DNA of 64,000 nt from Catonia carolina. Its lineage: Eukaryota > Arthropoda > Insecta > Hemiptera > Achilidae. Positions 1 to 12,939 of the stretch are shown here, in pieces (positions within the stretch are counted from its first letter, which is position 1; the number at the start of each line of letters is the position of its first letter). The notes below the pieces were generated by a model. It saw nothing but the letters and a program-made list of their open reading frames with translations, searched no databases and was not told where the DNA came from. Where the stretch lies: NCBI GenBank assembly GCA_035578175.1, contig JAQMRL010000002.1, positions 100,046,748 through 100,110,747 of the forward strand, written 5' to 3'. Made by a program: the position numbers and the translations under genes.

Positions 1-3000
1 CTTGGTTTTTCACATTAAAATTACTGTTTCTCTGCCTTCCTCTGGGGTGCCTTATTAGTGCCTGAGATATTGTCAGGGAAATAGAGCGGACAGTTTGCGG
101 GAGCTGGGGAGGGTGGCATTTTCATGTATTAGCCTACTTTGCGTTTGGTCTTCTCAATCTTTTAGAGAGCTCAAGAAATCAATTTGCGGAGAACTAGGTC
201 AAGCAGACCTAAAATTAGGAAGGAATCTTCGTCAATTTCTTTTGAAGACTTCATGACTGCCTTCTACGGACGGTAGGATACCTTGAGAAGTTTCAGCGTT
301 TTTAGTCGTGGACTGCGAAATGCTTGGGATCATAACCCTTCTGGGTTGTGCTGGTCGTTTTGGGCGCCGGGATTTGGGAACCATTCTGTGTTACAATAGA
401 TCCAATCTACATGTGTTTCTTCTTTCCTATCTTTCTTTTCTTCTTTTTCGATCCTCTCCCCTTTTGAGCTCTATATGTATCATCAGTTTATCCTGTCCAC
501 CGATGATGAATATTAGGCTCCAACGAAAGTTTTATCCAAGCTTGTTGTCACTTTTGAAGGGCATTTCCTCGGGGTTATCCTCTTTCTCAACGTGGTAGAC
601 GACTAAAGTCTTGATATACAAGCAAGCGAAAGTTCTTGCGCCAGAGCTTCCGCTAGACAGATCCTACACTTAATCTGATATTCTGGAAGTTGTGGATTCT
701 ATGATTTATGAGTCCGGGTGATAGAGAGTGCGGGTACACACTATAATATATATTTTTTCACTGTTATAGTCTTTTCTCACTCTACACCACAGATAGAATA
801 GTGAATAAGAAATAAATGTTCTCACCTAATTATCTAAACATTTTTAGGCCACCTTCGTGGTGCAGTAGGTATTTCAGTGCCAAATTATGCTGAATTATAA
901 AGAAAAAGTTCCCAGCGTTCATTGCCGGCTAGTCTAAAAAGTTACAATAAATAACAAACACACCAATGCACTACCACAACTCAGTGTTCGGTATTTGGAC
1001 TTAGTGCAATTTGAATTAAATTGTTGTCAAGTTTCCGCCTCCTTGATTCATTTTATGTGTAAATTCGTCGCCTAGCTTTAAACTGTTTTCTTGTTTGTGT
1101 AACGTCATGACAACCGTTTATTATACTGTATAAACCGTCGAAGGGTTCTATGTTTTTTTGTGAACGTTTAAAGTAATCATCGTTATTATGCCAGAGTGTA
1201 CAAGTCTCCACTAAACTTACGAAGTTAGTGGTGGTTCTCCGGCAGCATCCGATTTTTATTCTTAAGTTATCTGTATGCGTCAAATCGAAGTGTCATATTC
1301 AACACTCAGTATAGGGGCATATGAACAAGCTGTTGATGAGACTATAAATAAACTAAAAAGAAAAAATACCTTGAAAAAGTTATTAGGCTTATGTTTAATA
1401 TGGTAACTTAAATTACTTTGCAAATTTACAAACGTACTAATATTAAAAAAGTAATGTCCTAAAAATCGAGAGTGCTAATTTAGTTTGTACACAATTGAAT
1501 AATATGTGCAAAAGTTTGTAGATTTTTGTCAATTTACATTATGAAGTGTGAAAAATAAACTTATAATTAACATGAGTTATGCCAATAAAATAAATAAATA
1601 CAATTTTTTTTTTAATATCAGTTCGTTCGTTTTCTTGTGTAGCTCTTCTGTTACCCGTAATCTGTACAGATGTCTATGCACCTTTGGGTACTATATCTTG
1701 CGTGAACTCTTTTTTTTGATTACTTTTGCTTTTTTTACCCCTATCTTCCCAGCCATTCGTAAAGATTGACTTACGTACAGGCAATTAGGTTTTATCACTG
1801 TATTATGGTATCTTACTTAGACTTTTTGTGAGTGCATTTCCTTTACACCGATTGTGAGTAATAGACTACATAAACTAAATAAATAAAAAAATAAATTGTT
1901 CTTTGTAAATAAAACATATGTACAAACTGGATAAGATTAGAACTGTTTAAGGAACGGGAAGGTTCGCTTAAACAGAGTAACAAAGAAAAGAGTACAGAAG
2001 GGAAACTACAGTTGGGAAACTTTGCCGCACAGTGCAAACATTTCATTGCCTCCCTTTATTTAGATCCGTCCTTTGAGTACGAATGTGATTAGAAGGACGA
2101 CAAGGGGAAGGAAGAGACTGCAACTACCAAATACTAAGTAAAAAGCTCAGATTGACTGTATTTTACAATCGGTCTTAATAAAAAACCTTATTAGAAACAA
2201 TTATAATACAAAACACGAATTTCTTTTTGCCGTATCGTTTTTTAGTTTATTTAACGTCTCATCAACAGTTGTAGATTACAGAACGATAGTTTTTAAAAAG
2301 TATTAGTTTTCATATCCTAAATAAAAAGCGAAACCGAGACCTTCTACTTAGCAATATAGCACGCCAAATACTGCACCGAATACGTAACATATATTGGTTT
2401 AATAGTATTCAAAACTGTCATTTAATACATTTGAATACTGAAATTTTAATTAATAAAAAGCAGAGTTGTAGGTTAAAAAATGTTTTATTATATAGCATAT
2501 AGATATATAATTTTAATGTTTGTTGTTATTAAGTTATTGTCTGGCTATTTATAAAAAATGTAAAATTTGAAAAGTAGAACAAATTTGACAGTAGGCCTTT
2601 GAAATCGTTTATGACACAATGAACTATTTCTTTGCTAAGTTTTTTTTTGTTAAAAGAAACGATTACCTATTGATTCAATCTTTTTGACGATAGGTAAGTA
2701 CTCTTTATTCGATAGGTAAGTACTCCTTTCGTAAAGGGATAAGCAATTATTTCTATTTTGTCCACCAATCTCTGATTTGACACATTTACGATAAATTAGG
2801 ATTATTATAGAACATTTTATTATCAATAATTGTTTATCATTTTATATCGTCTGCACATTGTATTTTAACAAAGTACTGTTAATAAACAATTTTTTACTAC
2901 CATTTTAACTGATGTACTTTATTCATCAATAATTTATTTAAAAAAGTTAAATTTAAATTTCATCAGGAATATTATAAAAATCGTTTTCAAAATGTATCAA

Positions 3001-5270
3001 GGAACCAGTTCCGTAAGATGGTTGGGAATGAAGTCGTAACCGTTCCACGATACTAGCTAAGGAGTTCTATCAACCCCCTGATGACGCTCGTTCTTGACAG
3101 GCCGTGGACCGTGAAGAGCTGTATCTTTTCCGAGCTACCCTGGGTTGACTGGTCAGGTTTGGTCTAGATAAGTAAGTCACAAACATTCCTTAAGTTAATT
3201 ATTATTCGTTTCCGAGTCACTTTTAACTTCCCAGAAGTCAAGAGTACTGCACCGTAAATAAGAACACATTTTTTAGTGTTTTGATTTTGAAAACACTTTT
3301 AAGTTTTTTTTCATCTCATGTTTTGCTGTTTTACAGAAATATTGAGTTCTTTATTTATAAAAACATTTGTACATTAAGACAGTTACTCTTTCTATAAAAA
3401 TTAAAAAAAAATATGTGCACCATCTTCAATGATCGGGGAGAACGTAAGAAAACGTTTTCGTATAAAAATTATATTTTAATAACTACGTACAATCTGTCAA
3501 TGTTTTGTAAGCGTAGTTCGCGCAGAAATGAGAAGTGAGTGGGGAGAATACTGCCGGCTGTAGAAGGGATGACATACGTTCGATGCATGCATATGTGCGT
3601 GCGTGAATTGTCTCATTCTACTGAAGCTGTCGCAGAGAACAGATCGTAGCTCGAACGGTTGACTATTTTATCTTATTGTCTGTGGTCGGTGGACATTTTT
3701 ATGAATATCCCCCAAAGAAAACGTCAACCCTTCCACCATGTTGGAGGTCGCTCTTATAGGAAAAAGAGGCTCCCGTATGCCTAGAGTCTAGGCCTACGTG
3801 CAGTTTATATGGTCTAGGCCCTAGACCATATAAACCTACGGTACGGTACGTTATGCATTCCAGCGAGTCGGCTGTGAATTCCCCCCTCTACTGCTGTACT
3901 ACTCACACCATTATTTCTCCCTTCATCGTACCTCAACCAAATCCGTCTACTGCGCATACGCTTACATAACTTTGAAGGCCTGTACTTGCTACTTTGTTCA
4001 AGTTGCTCTCATATTAAAGAGAAAAGTTATCCACCTCTATCTATGATCTGTAAAAAAACTTTTCTAAATATTGATTAGAAGCTACTGGAAAATTTTCTTA
4101 TTATAAATACAAAAATGGTAAGATTAAGATTATTTAAGAAATTATGAATGAAAAGTATTAAAAGTAGTTTTATTAGATGTATGTGTTATAGTGATTACAT
4201 TAGCAAAAGAACTGACTCTAGCTATCAACGATGAAAATGTTACGTTCATTCTAGCGTTATATGACATGTAAAAAGTTAACTGAAAAATCAATAATTAGTG
4301 TTTTTAGTAAAAAGATATCACACTATGAGATTAAGCCTATCTAAAATGTATTATTTAGTTTTACTTAAAAACGTCATGTAAGAAAATAATATACCAACTT
4401 ATTCAGAAAAAAATGAAGAATAATTTAGAGAAAAACAATTTTGTCAAAAAATTGTTTATTCTATATCTTTTAAAGTAGATTCTCCTTAGTAATGAGACAT
4501 TGATTAATGGTGTCTATTATAATTGTTTTGTGTTTAACAATAGGATAGTTATTGTTTGCAGTTATAACAGATGTAGATTATTACCTGTTAGGCCCTGTGT
4601 GTTTTTTATGTTATCTGTTTTTAGTTACCTCTTAGTATTCCTTTATGTTCTTGCTATTATTCTACAGAGTAAAAGGTTTTTAGTAGGCTCTATTATTTTT
4701 TATTTGTTCAAATTTTCTTCTTTCTTCTTGAAAGGTCTGTGATCGCTTTTATATAACGCCGCTAGCTTGTTGTAGTTCAGTTGTAAATATTGTACGAGGC
4801 ATTATAACTGAACGTCGGTCAAATCGTTTGAACAGTGTCAATCGGTTGTGTTACGAGAAGTGAGCTATGGAAATCAGTTTGTACATCATAAGACGTGTGT
4901 ATTGGAAAACAGGTCTGCGTTTAAAAAATGTTATATGCAATCGTTGGTTTTGTAAGTAATTTGACAGTTAATTATTTAATTGTACATGACCATATATTTA
5001 TTATTTTAGTCAACTTTAGTTTAAGTTTTAAGTCATTAATAACATTTTGTAATAAATTTAGGCTGCTATTAAGTTAATTAGTTTAATATTGTAATTTACT
5101 AATATAGTTTAAACTGAAATCGCTTATTGTAATTGGCTAATTTATTAGTTATAAATTTAAAAGGATTGTTTAATTACATATTTACAAATAACAAGATGCC
5201 GGAAGGACTTGAAATAAACGTTACAATATATTGTGTTTACTTGACGTATATTTATATATCATATCAAAAA
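1..5270. other. AT-rich gene-free region
   Basis: No frame with coding character was found. Positions 1-720 and about 3000-3180 are clearly richer in GC than their surroundings and may be eroded transposon pieces, but no protein motif could be read in any frame. A near-perfect palindrome lies at 3803-3835. A 16-bp direct repeat (cgataggtaagtactc) occurs twice around 2690-2727. Confidence 0.6.
3803..3835. repeat. 33-bp near-perfect palindrome
   Basis: Two 16-bp arms (gtttatatggtctagg and its exact reverse complement) are separated by a single C. The surrounding 60 bp repeat the words TAGGCC, CCTACG and GGTACG. It could be an extruding cruciform or the relic of a small inverted-repeat element. 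Confidence 0.85.
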
Positions 5271-5272
5271 GT

Positions 5273-5445
5273 AGCCGGCCACATTGGCGAAGTTGGTAAC
5301 GTGCTCGCCTCTCATCATGCGGTCTTGGGTTCGAATCCCATTCAGGCGTGGCTTTTTTTCATACGTTACAAAAATCATTTCATCATTCACCGTCTGCATT
5401 AGCAGTAATTGCAGAACAGTCGGACGTTAAACAAACAAACAAAAA
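5273..5445 (+). mobile_element. tRNA-headed SINE (family S1)
   Basis: The head carries an A-box-like TGGCGAAGTTGG near 5285 and a perfect B box (GGTTCGAATCC) near 5328. The body continues with the words CCGTCTGCATTAGCAGTAATT and GTCGGACGTTAAAC and ends in an AAAC repeat. The same body words occur in reverse at 13.08-13.25 kb and 13.52-13.66 kb. The head does not fold as a full tRNA, so this is a SINE, not a tRNA gene. Confidence 0.8.
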
Positions 5446-5703
5446 TATAAAAATTAAAAAGTCACAATTTATAATTTTTACCGAAATAACCACAAAAATC
5501 AGTTTCTTCAAATTATTACCTTAAATTTTTATGTTTTACGAAATATTTTTTCTGATGCTTTGTTTAGCGGCACTTGGTGATTTTCTATAAAAATCCGCAT
5601 TACAAGTGGTTCATTCCACGTCAGTCAGTCTTTATGGTTGACCTTGTAAACTGCAATGGATACAGCATCAAAATGGAACATAGAGTAAATAAATTACTCT
5701 AGA

Positions 5704-5948
5704 GAGGGGCTTATGCCAGAGTGAACCATGTAAAAATTCATGTTTTTTTCAGTATTGGACTTTTTATTTTATTTTGGAGTTATAAATTCCCATTTTACAA
5801 GAACAAAACTATCGTAAAAATTCCCTTGTAAGCTACTTTTCTCTTGTTCATTATGGCATATAAAAATCAACTACTTTACATTTTAGTGATGACATTAACT
5901 CAAAAGAGAAAATTTTGTAGTTGGTTCACTGTGGCATAAGCCCCCTCC
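5704..5948. mobile_element. MITE-like element with 24-bp terminal inverted repeats
   Basis: The left end reads GAGGGGCTTATGCCAGAGTG and the right end is its inverse with one internal change and one extra G (CACTGTGGCATAAGCCCCC). The inverted match continues to GAACCA. The interior is about 190 bp, AT-rich and non-coding. No clear target-site duplication was found. Size and structure fit a non-autonomous DNA transposon. Confidence 0.75.
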
Positions 5949-6394
5949 TTAGTAGTTTTTGAACGTTATTGGGGTTTTCTATCCATTATTGAAAGAGTAT
6001 ATCTGATTCTGAGATCATAAGGAATCATACACAATACTAAAATTAGAAAATATTCAACAAGAGCAAATATGTGGGGTATTTTATTGTAATGTAAATGGAA
6101 GTTAATGGATAGTATAACACGACATTATTTTGTTAATAGAACAGAAATCAATGTAAAGTACAGCAGGTAGGCTTAAGTAATGGTAATCATCTAAGGGCTG
6201 AGGTGGTATTTCCAAATGGGAATAAAAACCATAAAATGTAGGTCATATTTTATAATCATTGTAGTATTATAATTTTCATTGTAATAAAACAGAAAATTAT
6301 TATGTAATTCCTAATGCTGATAACAATAATTATTAGTCCAGGGAAAAGAGAATCATAAATTTTCATTGTGCAAAGCAGATTTATTTCGAAATAT

Positions 6395-6565
6395 TTTTTA
6401 AAAATTTTTATTTAAACTCGCATCAACAACTCGGTCATTAGTGACTGCGGTGGGATATGTAACCGTAGGTTTAAATTTTTGAAAATTTTCAGACCCTGGC
6501 CGGGAATCGAACCCAAGACCTCCGCGTGGTAGGATAGCGCGCTACCACTACGCTACGGAGGCGGC
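6395..6565 (-). mobile_element. tRNA-headed SINE (family S2) with target-site duplication
   Basis: On the minus strand the head reads TAGCGTAGTGGTAGCGC (A box) and GGGTTCGATTCCCGG (B box), followed by a body ending in an A/T-rich tail. It is bounded by a perfect 11-bp duplication, TTTCGAAATAT, at 6384-6394 and 6566-6576. This fixes both ends and shows insertion by target-primed reverse transcription. Related copies are at 21.6 kb and 46.7 kb. Confidence 0.9.
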
Positions 6566-6699
6566 TTTCGAAATATGTCAAGTATTTTTATCTTGTGAAC
6601 GGTTACATAACTGTTACATTTAACACAATTTCTATTGAAAAATATTTGAGAAATCAAGTAGGTACTACTAGTGGACCAGATAGGAACATTTTAATCAAA

Positions 6700-7335
6700 A
6701 TTGCTCAACCAGAAATAGTACGAGTAGTTTAATCGTGCGACTTTTCACTTTTTACAATTTTTTTAAAAAATCGCCTCATTTAGGCCCTACTACATTTTTA
6801 TGATCTACAAGACAAGGCAAGCGCTATGTCTGCTAAAATTCTTGGTGAGCTGTCCTCTCGTGGTAAAAAAGTTTTTATTTTTTTAAGGGTGCAGCCTTAA
6901 TAAATCATTTTAGAGAAAACTTGTTAATATTTAAAAGTTGAGGGATTATAAAACGTACAACTTTCATTTCTAACATTTTTTTCTACAATGCTTAACCTAG
7001 CGCCTATTAGTAGTTGTCTGTACTTTGCTCATCAAAATCGCTAATAAACAAGATTTTTTAAGATTGCGAGGCTTAGTATGTATTTTACGACAAAGGTGAA
7101 CATAATAAAATCTTATAGAAAATAAAACCATTTAGCTACAACTTTTATTTCAAGAATTTTCTACTAGAGAGTCTAGTTTGCGTCAATTAGTAATTTTCCT
7201 TATTTTAAGTTCTACACGGGTTGATTTCATGTGTCATTCACTCTTGATTGAACATATGCTTTATTTATCATTATTTACATTGGGAAGAGAAAGTCTTGTA
7301 AGTGTTTTATACCAAATTGTTTTTAAATTAATGAT
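6700..7335 (+). repeat. Rep-B copy 1
   Basis: This segment matches 9.96-10.80, 17.26-18.06 and 19.15-20.37 kb (interrupted). Shared words include AAATCGCCTCATTTA, ACAAGATTTTTTAAGATTG, ACGACAAAGGT and ACAACTTTTATTTCAAG. The unit around ACAACTTT..TTTC followed by a TAGCG/TTGCGTCAATTAG phrase occurs twice in tandem inside the element. No coding frame is preserved. The class is unknown. Confidence 0.6.
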
Positions 7336-7339
7336 TTTA

Positions 7340-9950
7340 ATTTTAATTATGTACACTAGGGTACAACATCAATTTTGTTATTTCTTGTTGCATGACTACC
7401 ACTTCTCCGTTTTCAGTTATCATATTATTTAAGATAAGTTCATTTCACTAGGCAAATTAACTTACTGCAAAAGCTCATTTTTTTGGACAAATAATAAGTA
7501 TCAGAATTTAAAACGTTAATTAATAACTAATAATGGTAATCCAAATGTAACTTTACCATTCTATTTAATTGGCTAACTTTGCCTGGACTATTTTATATAT
7601 TATAACATTCAATCGAGTTTAGCATAAGAATGCAGGAATTCAACAGTTAGAAAGGTACATTAAAGAGTGGTAGAGAACACATGTGTTGCGTGTTGCGAGG
7701 TGCTCTGCTGTTGCTCATATCGTGATATTAGCGGCCGGGTTACTCAATCGACAAATATAAACCCTTAAACCCTTTATGGATTAGAATCCCTTGGGTTATT
7801 AAATATTCAATTTCGTTCTCGTTGCACGATTATGAAATTGCACTCAGTTTTCATTCCACTAAAAAGAATTATAAATTTAAATTCTGACGATTAATTAATG
7901 GGAATGTTAATTAATTAAAATTTTATTATTTACTCCATGCAACTACATTTAATTCTTTTAAAGTAACTCATAGGCAGCGTCTTGTTTCGTTTTCGTAGAT
8001 TTCTTAAAGGAAATCGGCTATGAGGTTGTATACTAAAGTCACGAGATTGCCTTTGGATGAGCTGTGAGGCAGGAAAATTATAATTCGGCAGCGCTGCCAT
8101 TTTCAACAGTGAGACACCTACTTGTACATTTCATTACCGTGCAGTTTCTACATACATTTTGTAAGATGTGGTTTATTCCAAGAAAAGTTTTCTTCATAAA
8201 CCTTAAAAGAAAATAATGTGACCTGTAATATTGCCTATAGCTTAATTAGATGACTAGAAAGGTTTGATTTACTGTAATTACCGCAACCTTATTCCATTAG
8301 AACAAAATTTCTACTAATGAATCGCCTTCTTTACTATCGCTGTCACCGGTGTCTTCACTATCAGTTTCACTTGTATCTACCTAACCGTTTCCTTTTTTAC
8401 CAGGTGTCAACAAAACTGTTGAAGAATAGCTTCTTTACGTTTTTAATTTTCTTCTTTATTTTTCGAATTGTGGAAAGGGAAACATAACAGTAGTTAGCCA
8501 CTCGCTCATGACTTTTATTAAGAGGCAGGGAAAGGCATTTTTATTTAGCTTCCATTCCACAGCATTTTATTACATTGCATATCAGATTTCGTTCAGCACT
8601 GTGAATAGTCTGCCCACATTGTCGAGAAACTAACATTTATGTTTACGGTAACAAACAGCTATATTCGTACAGTTAACCTATAAAAGGTTCCGCGAAATAC
8701 TGTGTAAGCTCTTGGTATAGTATAAGTTGTGTTTGTTGTACAGAAATAAAAGCAGTCGCGCATGCGCACTGATGCTTTTTCCCCTTTCCCCTCGCTGCAA
8801 ACAAAGGCAAACTTGTGACTCAAGTAACTATAGTAGCTGTTATTGTAAGCTATTTCAGGATAGAACCAATGAAAGTCGACAATCACCATGAAAATTTGAA
8901 TTTTATTTTTATGGTATGCGTACATTGCGTATTTTAACGACTGTGTCACAAATGAATACCCTCTACTAAGCTTCCTTTTTCCTATACTTCAGCTTTCACA
9001 ATAATATACTCAAAACCAATGCCACCAATATTACTGGCTCATCATTTTGCCTCCAACCACTTGTTATATATATGTAAATAGAAAGATGAAATTTTTAATG
9101 AAAATTTTTTACGTGTTTTTGATGGCCACTTTTCCTAACTTACAGTTCATTCATCAGCACTAGACTCAAAATGAACTAGGCAATTTTTTAATTAACGTCT
9201 GACATTATGTATACAGTTTTTCAGTGACAAGAAATAGTAGTTTATTTTAACAAATTAATTCATTTGTTGCTTTTTCAATTTCTTTTGTAGGTTGTTGGTG
9301 TATTTGTTTTTGTATCTGTTTCTGTAATTCAAATTATTTATTATTTGCTTGTTTTTGTTATTTTGAAAGTTATTTTTTGGTTATTAATACATTGACTTGT
9401 GAAGATGAACAATGTTGAATTTTTGAGAAATCATAGTAGCCTAATTTTGTTGTTAATTGCTACAATGTTTGGTTCTAGTCAAACTTTTTGTATAGTTTTC
9501 TTTGGTTCAAGTGGATGAATAGTCAATATGAAAATTTCACATTCTGTTGAGAATCAAAACGGTACCATCCACTACCCAAATTTTCTCGTTTGTACTTTCT
9601 CTCAGTGCGTGATAGAAATATTTTGTATATTATTGAAAAAAACTTATAATCTTTTACCTCCTCCTTAAATCAATATGATTATCATAGTGAAGGCGATTAC
9701 ATTCCTTTCATTATTCAAGATCATTTTAAGTGGTGATCAATTACTCACTTACAGACCTATTCTAATATTTATTAAATATGTATAACCAATAATAACATAA
9801 TTTCAAGGCCAATTATTTTTAGCCAATGCCCTAATTAGACAGTTAAGTAATTTTTAAATAAAATATTCAATTTCCTTATATTTGCATGGCTTATCAACCA
9901 TAAATTACAAAGGTCATTTCCACCAGACAATCATTATTACTTACAAATAA
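7340..9950. other. AT-rich spacer without recognisable features
   Basis: Only short open frames without coding character are present, and no repeat family was recognised here. Composition is close to the window average. Confidence 0.5.
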
Positions 9951-9954
9951 ATCT

Positions 9955-10800
9955 AGAGTGAAATATCCACACGACTTTCTCTTGCTAATGTAAATAATAA
10001 AAATTGTAACCTACGTTTAATCATTAGTGAACAAGGTAGAATGAAAAACATAACCTAATTTTAATCATGAATGAATAATGAAAAATGAAAATCAACATCT
10101 CTAAAACTTAAAAATAAAATCACTAACTAACGCTGAAGTTCTGTAGAGAAAAACGTTTGAAATAAAAGTTGCAGAATTTTTAATTTTCTATAACTTTTAT
10201 TAAATACCTTTGTCGTTTAATGCATACTAAGGCCACAATCTTAAAAAATTCCGGTTTCTACCGATTTTAATGAGAAAAAAAAGAAAATCACTAATTGATA
10301 GTAAAGTAACAGTTACAGAAAAAAATTTAGAAATAAAAGTTGTACAGTAGGTTTTTTAATATCCTACAACTTTAATTTTATACACTTTTACGCTAAAATA
10401 CCTAGGTAGGCCTATTAAAGCCGATATTTAAAAAAAAAACAATTTACCCTGAAAACCACAGCCTCAAAAATTTCAGCACACATGCCGGCTATCCTATCAT
10501 GCAGAGCAAAAAAATGTAGTAAATAAGGCAATTCAAAAAAAATCTCAAAATGAAAAATTGTACTTCCAAGTGACCGATTTTGATGAAAATTTTCGTGTCT
10601 GGTTTCGTACTTAACTTAAGTCCCAAGTTTCAACTCCATACACTATTCCGCGCTTCAGATATTTTGTTTACACACACACACACACACACACACTCTCTCT
10701 CTCTCTCTCTCTCTCACACACCCGCGCGCGCGCGCGCACACACACACACACCAATCGCTAAAAACATGTTTTGTGGATTTTTGATAAAAAATAGAAAATA
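9955..10800 (-). repeat. Rep-B copy 2
   Basis: This is the reverse orientation of copy 1. It includes the two internal units marked by GAAATAAAAGTTG and by GCCACAATCTTAAAAAATT, and the flank word ATTTTAATCATGAATGAATAA shared with 17.34 kb. A long composite dinucleotide microsatellite has grown inside it at 10671-10752. Confidence 0.6.
10671..10752. repeat. Composite microsatellite (CA)n(CT)n(CG)n(CA)n
   Basis: About 80 bp of pure dinucleotide repeats: CA, then CT, a short CA, CG and CA again. The alternating CG/CA part is a typical Z-DNA-forming sequence. An open frame across it is an artefact of the repeat. Confidence 0.95.
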
Positions 10801-10984
10801 TCAAGCGTGAGTAAGAAAATCATTTAACCTTGTCCTTGATAGGACGAAACGATAGCAGAAGATCGGGAACAGTTTTATCTTCAAAAACCAGCCAATTTGA
10901 TCATTGATTGTTTTTGACTGGATTATAGTCTAAATATTGACAAGAATTGAAAAAAGTAGTATTGTATTTGTTTATTTTATCAAA

Positions 10985-11085
10985 TCTACCAGGTGGTCAT
11001 CACACTGTCATTCGCCCAAGGTGTAAGTTAATAATGTTAAGTGACGTTTTACCAGCTGGCTAACCTGGATTAGCCCGCATGCATA
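10985..11085 (-). mobile_element. Partial Lys-tRNA-like SINE (family S3)
   Basis: On the minus strand it reads AACCAGCCAGCTGGTAAAACG-like sequence followed by ACACCTTGGGCGAATGACAG, matching the head of the full copies at 38.95-39.19 kb and 16.51-16.78 kb. It is diverged and lacks a clear tail. Confidence 0.55.
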
Positions 11086-11750
11086 TGAAATTGTGAAAAG
11101 TAATATCTATAAACACCTCATATAAATAGCAAGAGTTTTTGTGTCGTATTTGCGGCTAGTGAATGGTAAAAATAAAGAGGTAAAGGTCACTCATAACACT
11201 TTGAACCTAACAAAATGTAATCTAAATTTAAATAAATAAATTCGTACCAATCTTACAATAATAATAGGTTTATTTATAAAAGAAAAACATGAACGGATAG
11301 ACACACAGACGGGTGGTTTGTACTTTTATAAATAAGGTTAATGGACGAAACCTGTGGAACAAATAATAATAAAAGAAAACCGTGGTTAACTGTTAGGATA
11401 ACACGCAAAGAATTTTTGCCTTGCACGAAACTTTCTTACTGATATCGATCCCGACTAAAATGTAAAAACAACAACCAATGTTGTACCTAGCCTACAACAT
11501 TGAATGTTGTTATTTCTTCATTAGATATTAAGAATATCTGTAAAAAGAAAATTATCATTAAGAAATGATCGCTACAATTTTACAATGATTTTTTTCATTC
11601 CAAAAATCAATTCTACCAGATTGCTTATGAAAAGACCCTATCACACGCCTCACTAATAATACTAACAAATCAATTTAAAAAGGTCAGATAGTATTTTAAA
11701 TACTTTTCTAAATTATAATCATTTTTACTTACAAATAGTAACTTACTTTA

Positions 11751-11782
11751 ATATAAAATAAAATATAATATAAAATAATATA

Positions 11783-11821
<39 letters not shown>

Positions 11822-11845
11822 TTATATATAATAATATATATATAT

Positions 11846-11881
<36 letters not shown>

Positions 11882-12026
11882 ATATATATAATAATATTAA
11901 ATAAATAAATAAATATAATAAATATAATAATAAATAAATAAATAATATAATAAATATAATAATATAATAAATTAATATAATAAATAAATAAAATAATATA
12001 ATAAAATAAATATAATAATATAATAT

Positions 12027-12060
<34 letters not shown>

Positions 12061-12085
12061 ATATAAAATATAATATAAAATAAAA
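11751..12085. repeat. AT-only microsatellite block
   Basis: More than 300 bp consists only of A and T, alternating between (TA)n, ATAAT, AATA and TATAA units. It would melt easily. No gene content. Confidence 0.95.
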
Positions 12086-12939
12086 TAGTAAAAATACTTT
12101 AATATAGTAACTCAATGATGGAAAATTTACAAGTTCATATTTTCGATAAATACTGCATAAAAGTTATAAACAAAAGCAAAATCGGAATTCAGAACCATAA
12201 GGTCCAGTTACTTAAAACGCGATATGTAAGTTCCATGTGGGTTGTAGGTGCTCGCTAACAAGTATTTTGAAAAATTTTACATCAAGAGGGAAAAAACCAG
12301 AAATTTGTTTCTTTCTCAGCTACAGCTTTAAGGTGTATTATACTCGTAGGTCAATGCTGAGTTCAATTTAATAAGGATTTTAATGTGCAGTAGAGACCTT
12401 TATATTGAAGATAAGAATTCGAATTCTTAGACTTAAGTCTTATCAGGATAATTTTACAGAATGGAGACCTGAACCTTGAAGAAGAATAATTCCGACATAT
12501 TAAAGGCGTTCGAAATGTGATCATATCAAAGGATTTTATGGTTGAGCTTGGTAGATCATGTCACAATCGACAGTGTTATCAGAATGCTAGAGCAAAAGAA
12601 AGACGTAACAGTCATAATAATGTGCAAATTCCAATATTCCTCGAGTTATTTGATGAGAAGGGAGAAATACAGCTTAAGCCTACGCCATGTAATTTACAAT
12701 CGATTATTGGTAAAAGAGGTTGTGGTGTAGAAGACGTATAATATCTTGTTTGAACACCTTGGGAACATAGAACTCTACATGGGAACATAGGTGGAGCTCT
12801 ACTGATTTATTTAGAGCTATAGCATCCAAACTCCATGGTTCCCATGATGATTACCAACCTTCTTAGAGAAAAAAAACTCCAAAAGAAAGGCCAAATATAT
12901 AAAATACAACAAGAATTAGTAGAAAAAAATTAAAAAATG

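Noticed and set aside
5285..5350. tRNA gene
   Set aside because: A and B boxes are present but the acceptor and anticodon arms do not pair, and the body matches other SINE copies.
10580..10810. 76-codon frame with His-Thr and Ser-Leu runs
   Set aside because: It is a translation of the composite microsatellite.
11751..12085. Replication origin or scaffold attachment region
   Set aside because: The AT-only block is a plain microsatellite; nothing else supports such a role.
12517..12741. Two overlapping frames of 62 and 74 codons
   Set aside because: No domain, no splice context, and competing frames over the same bases.
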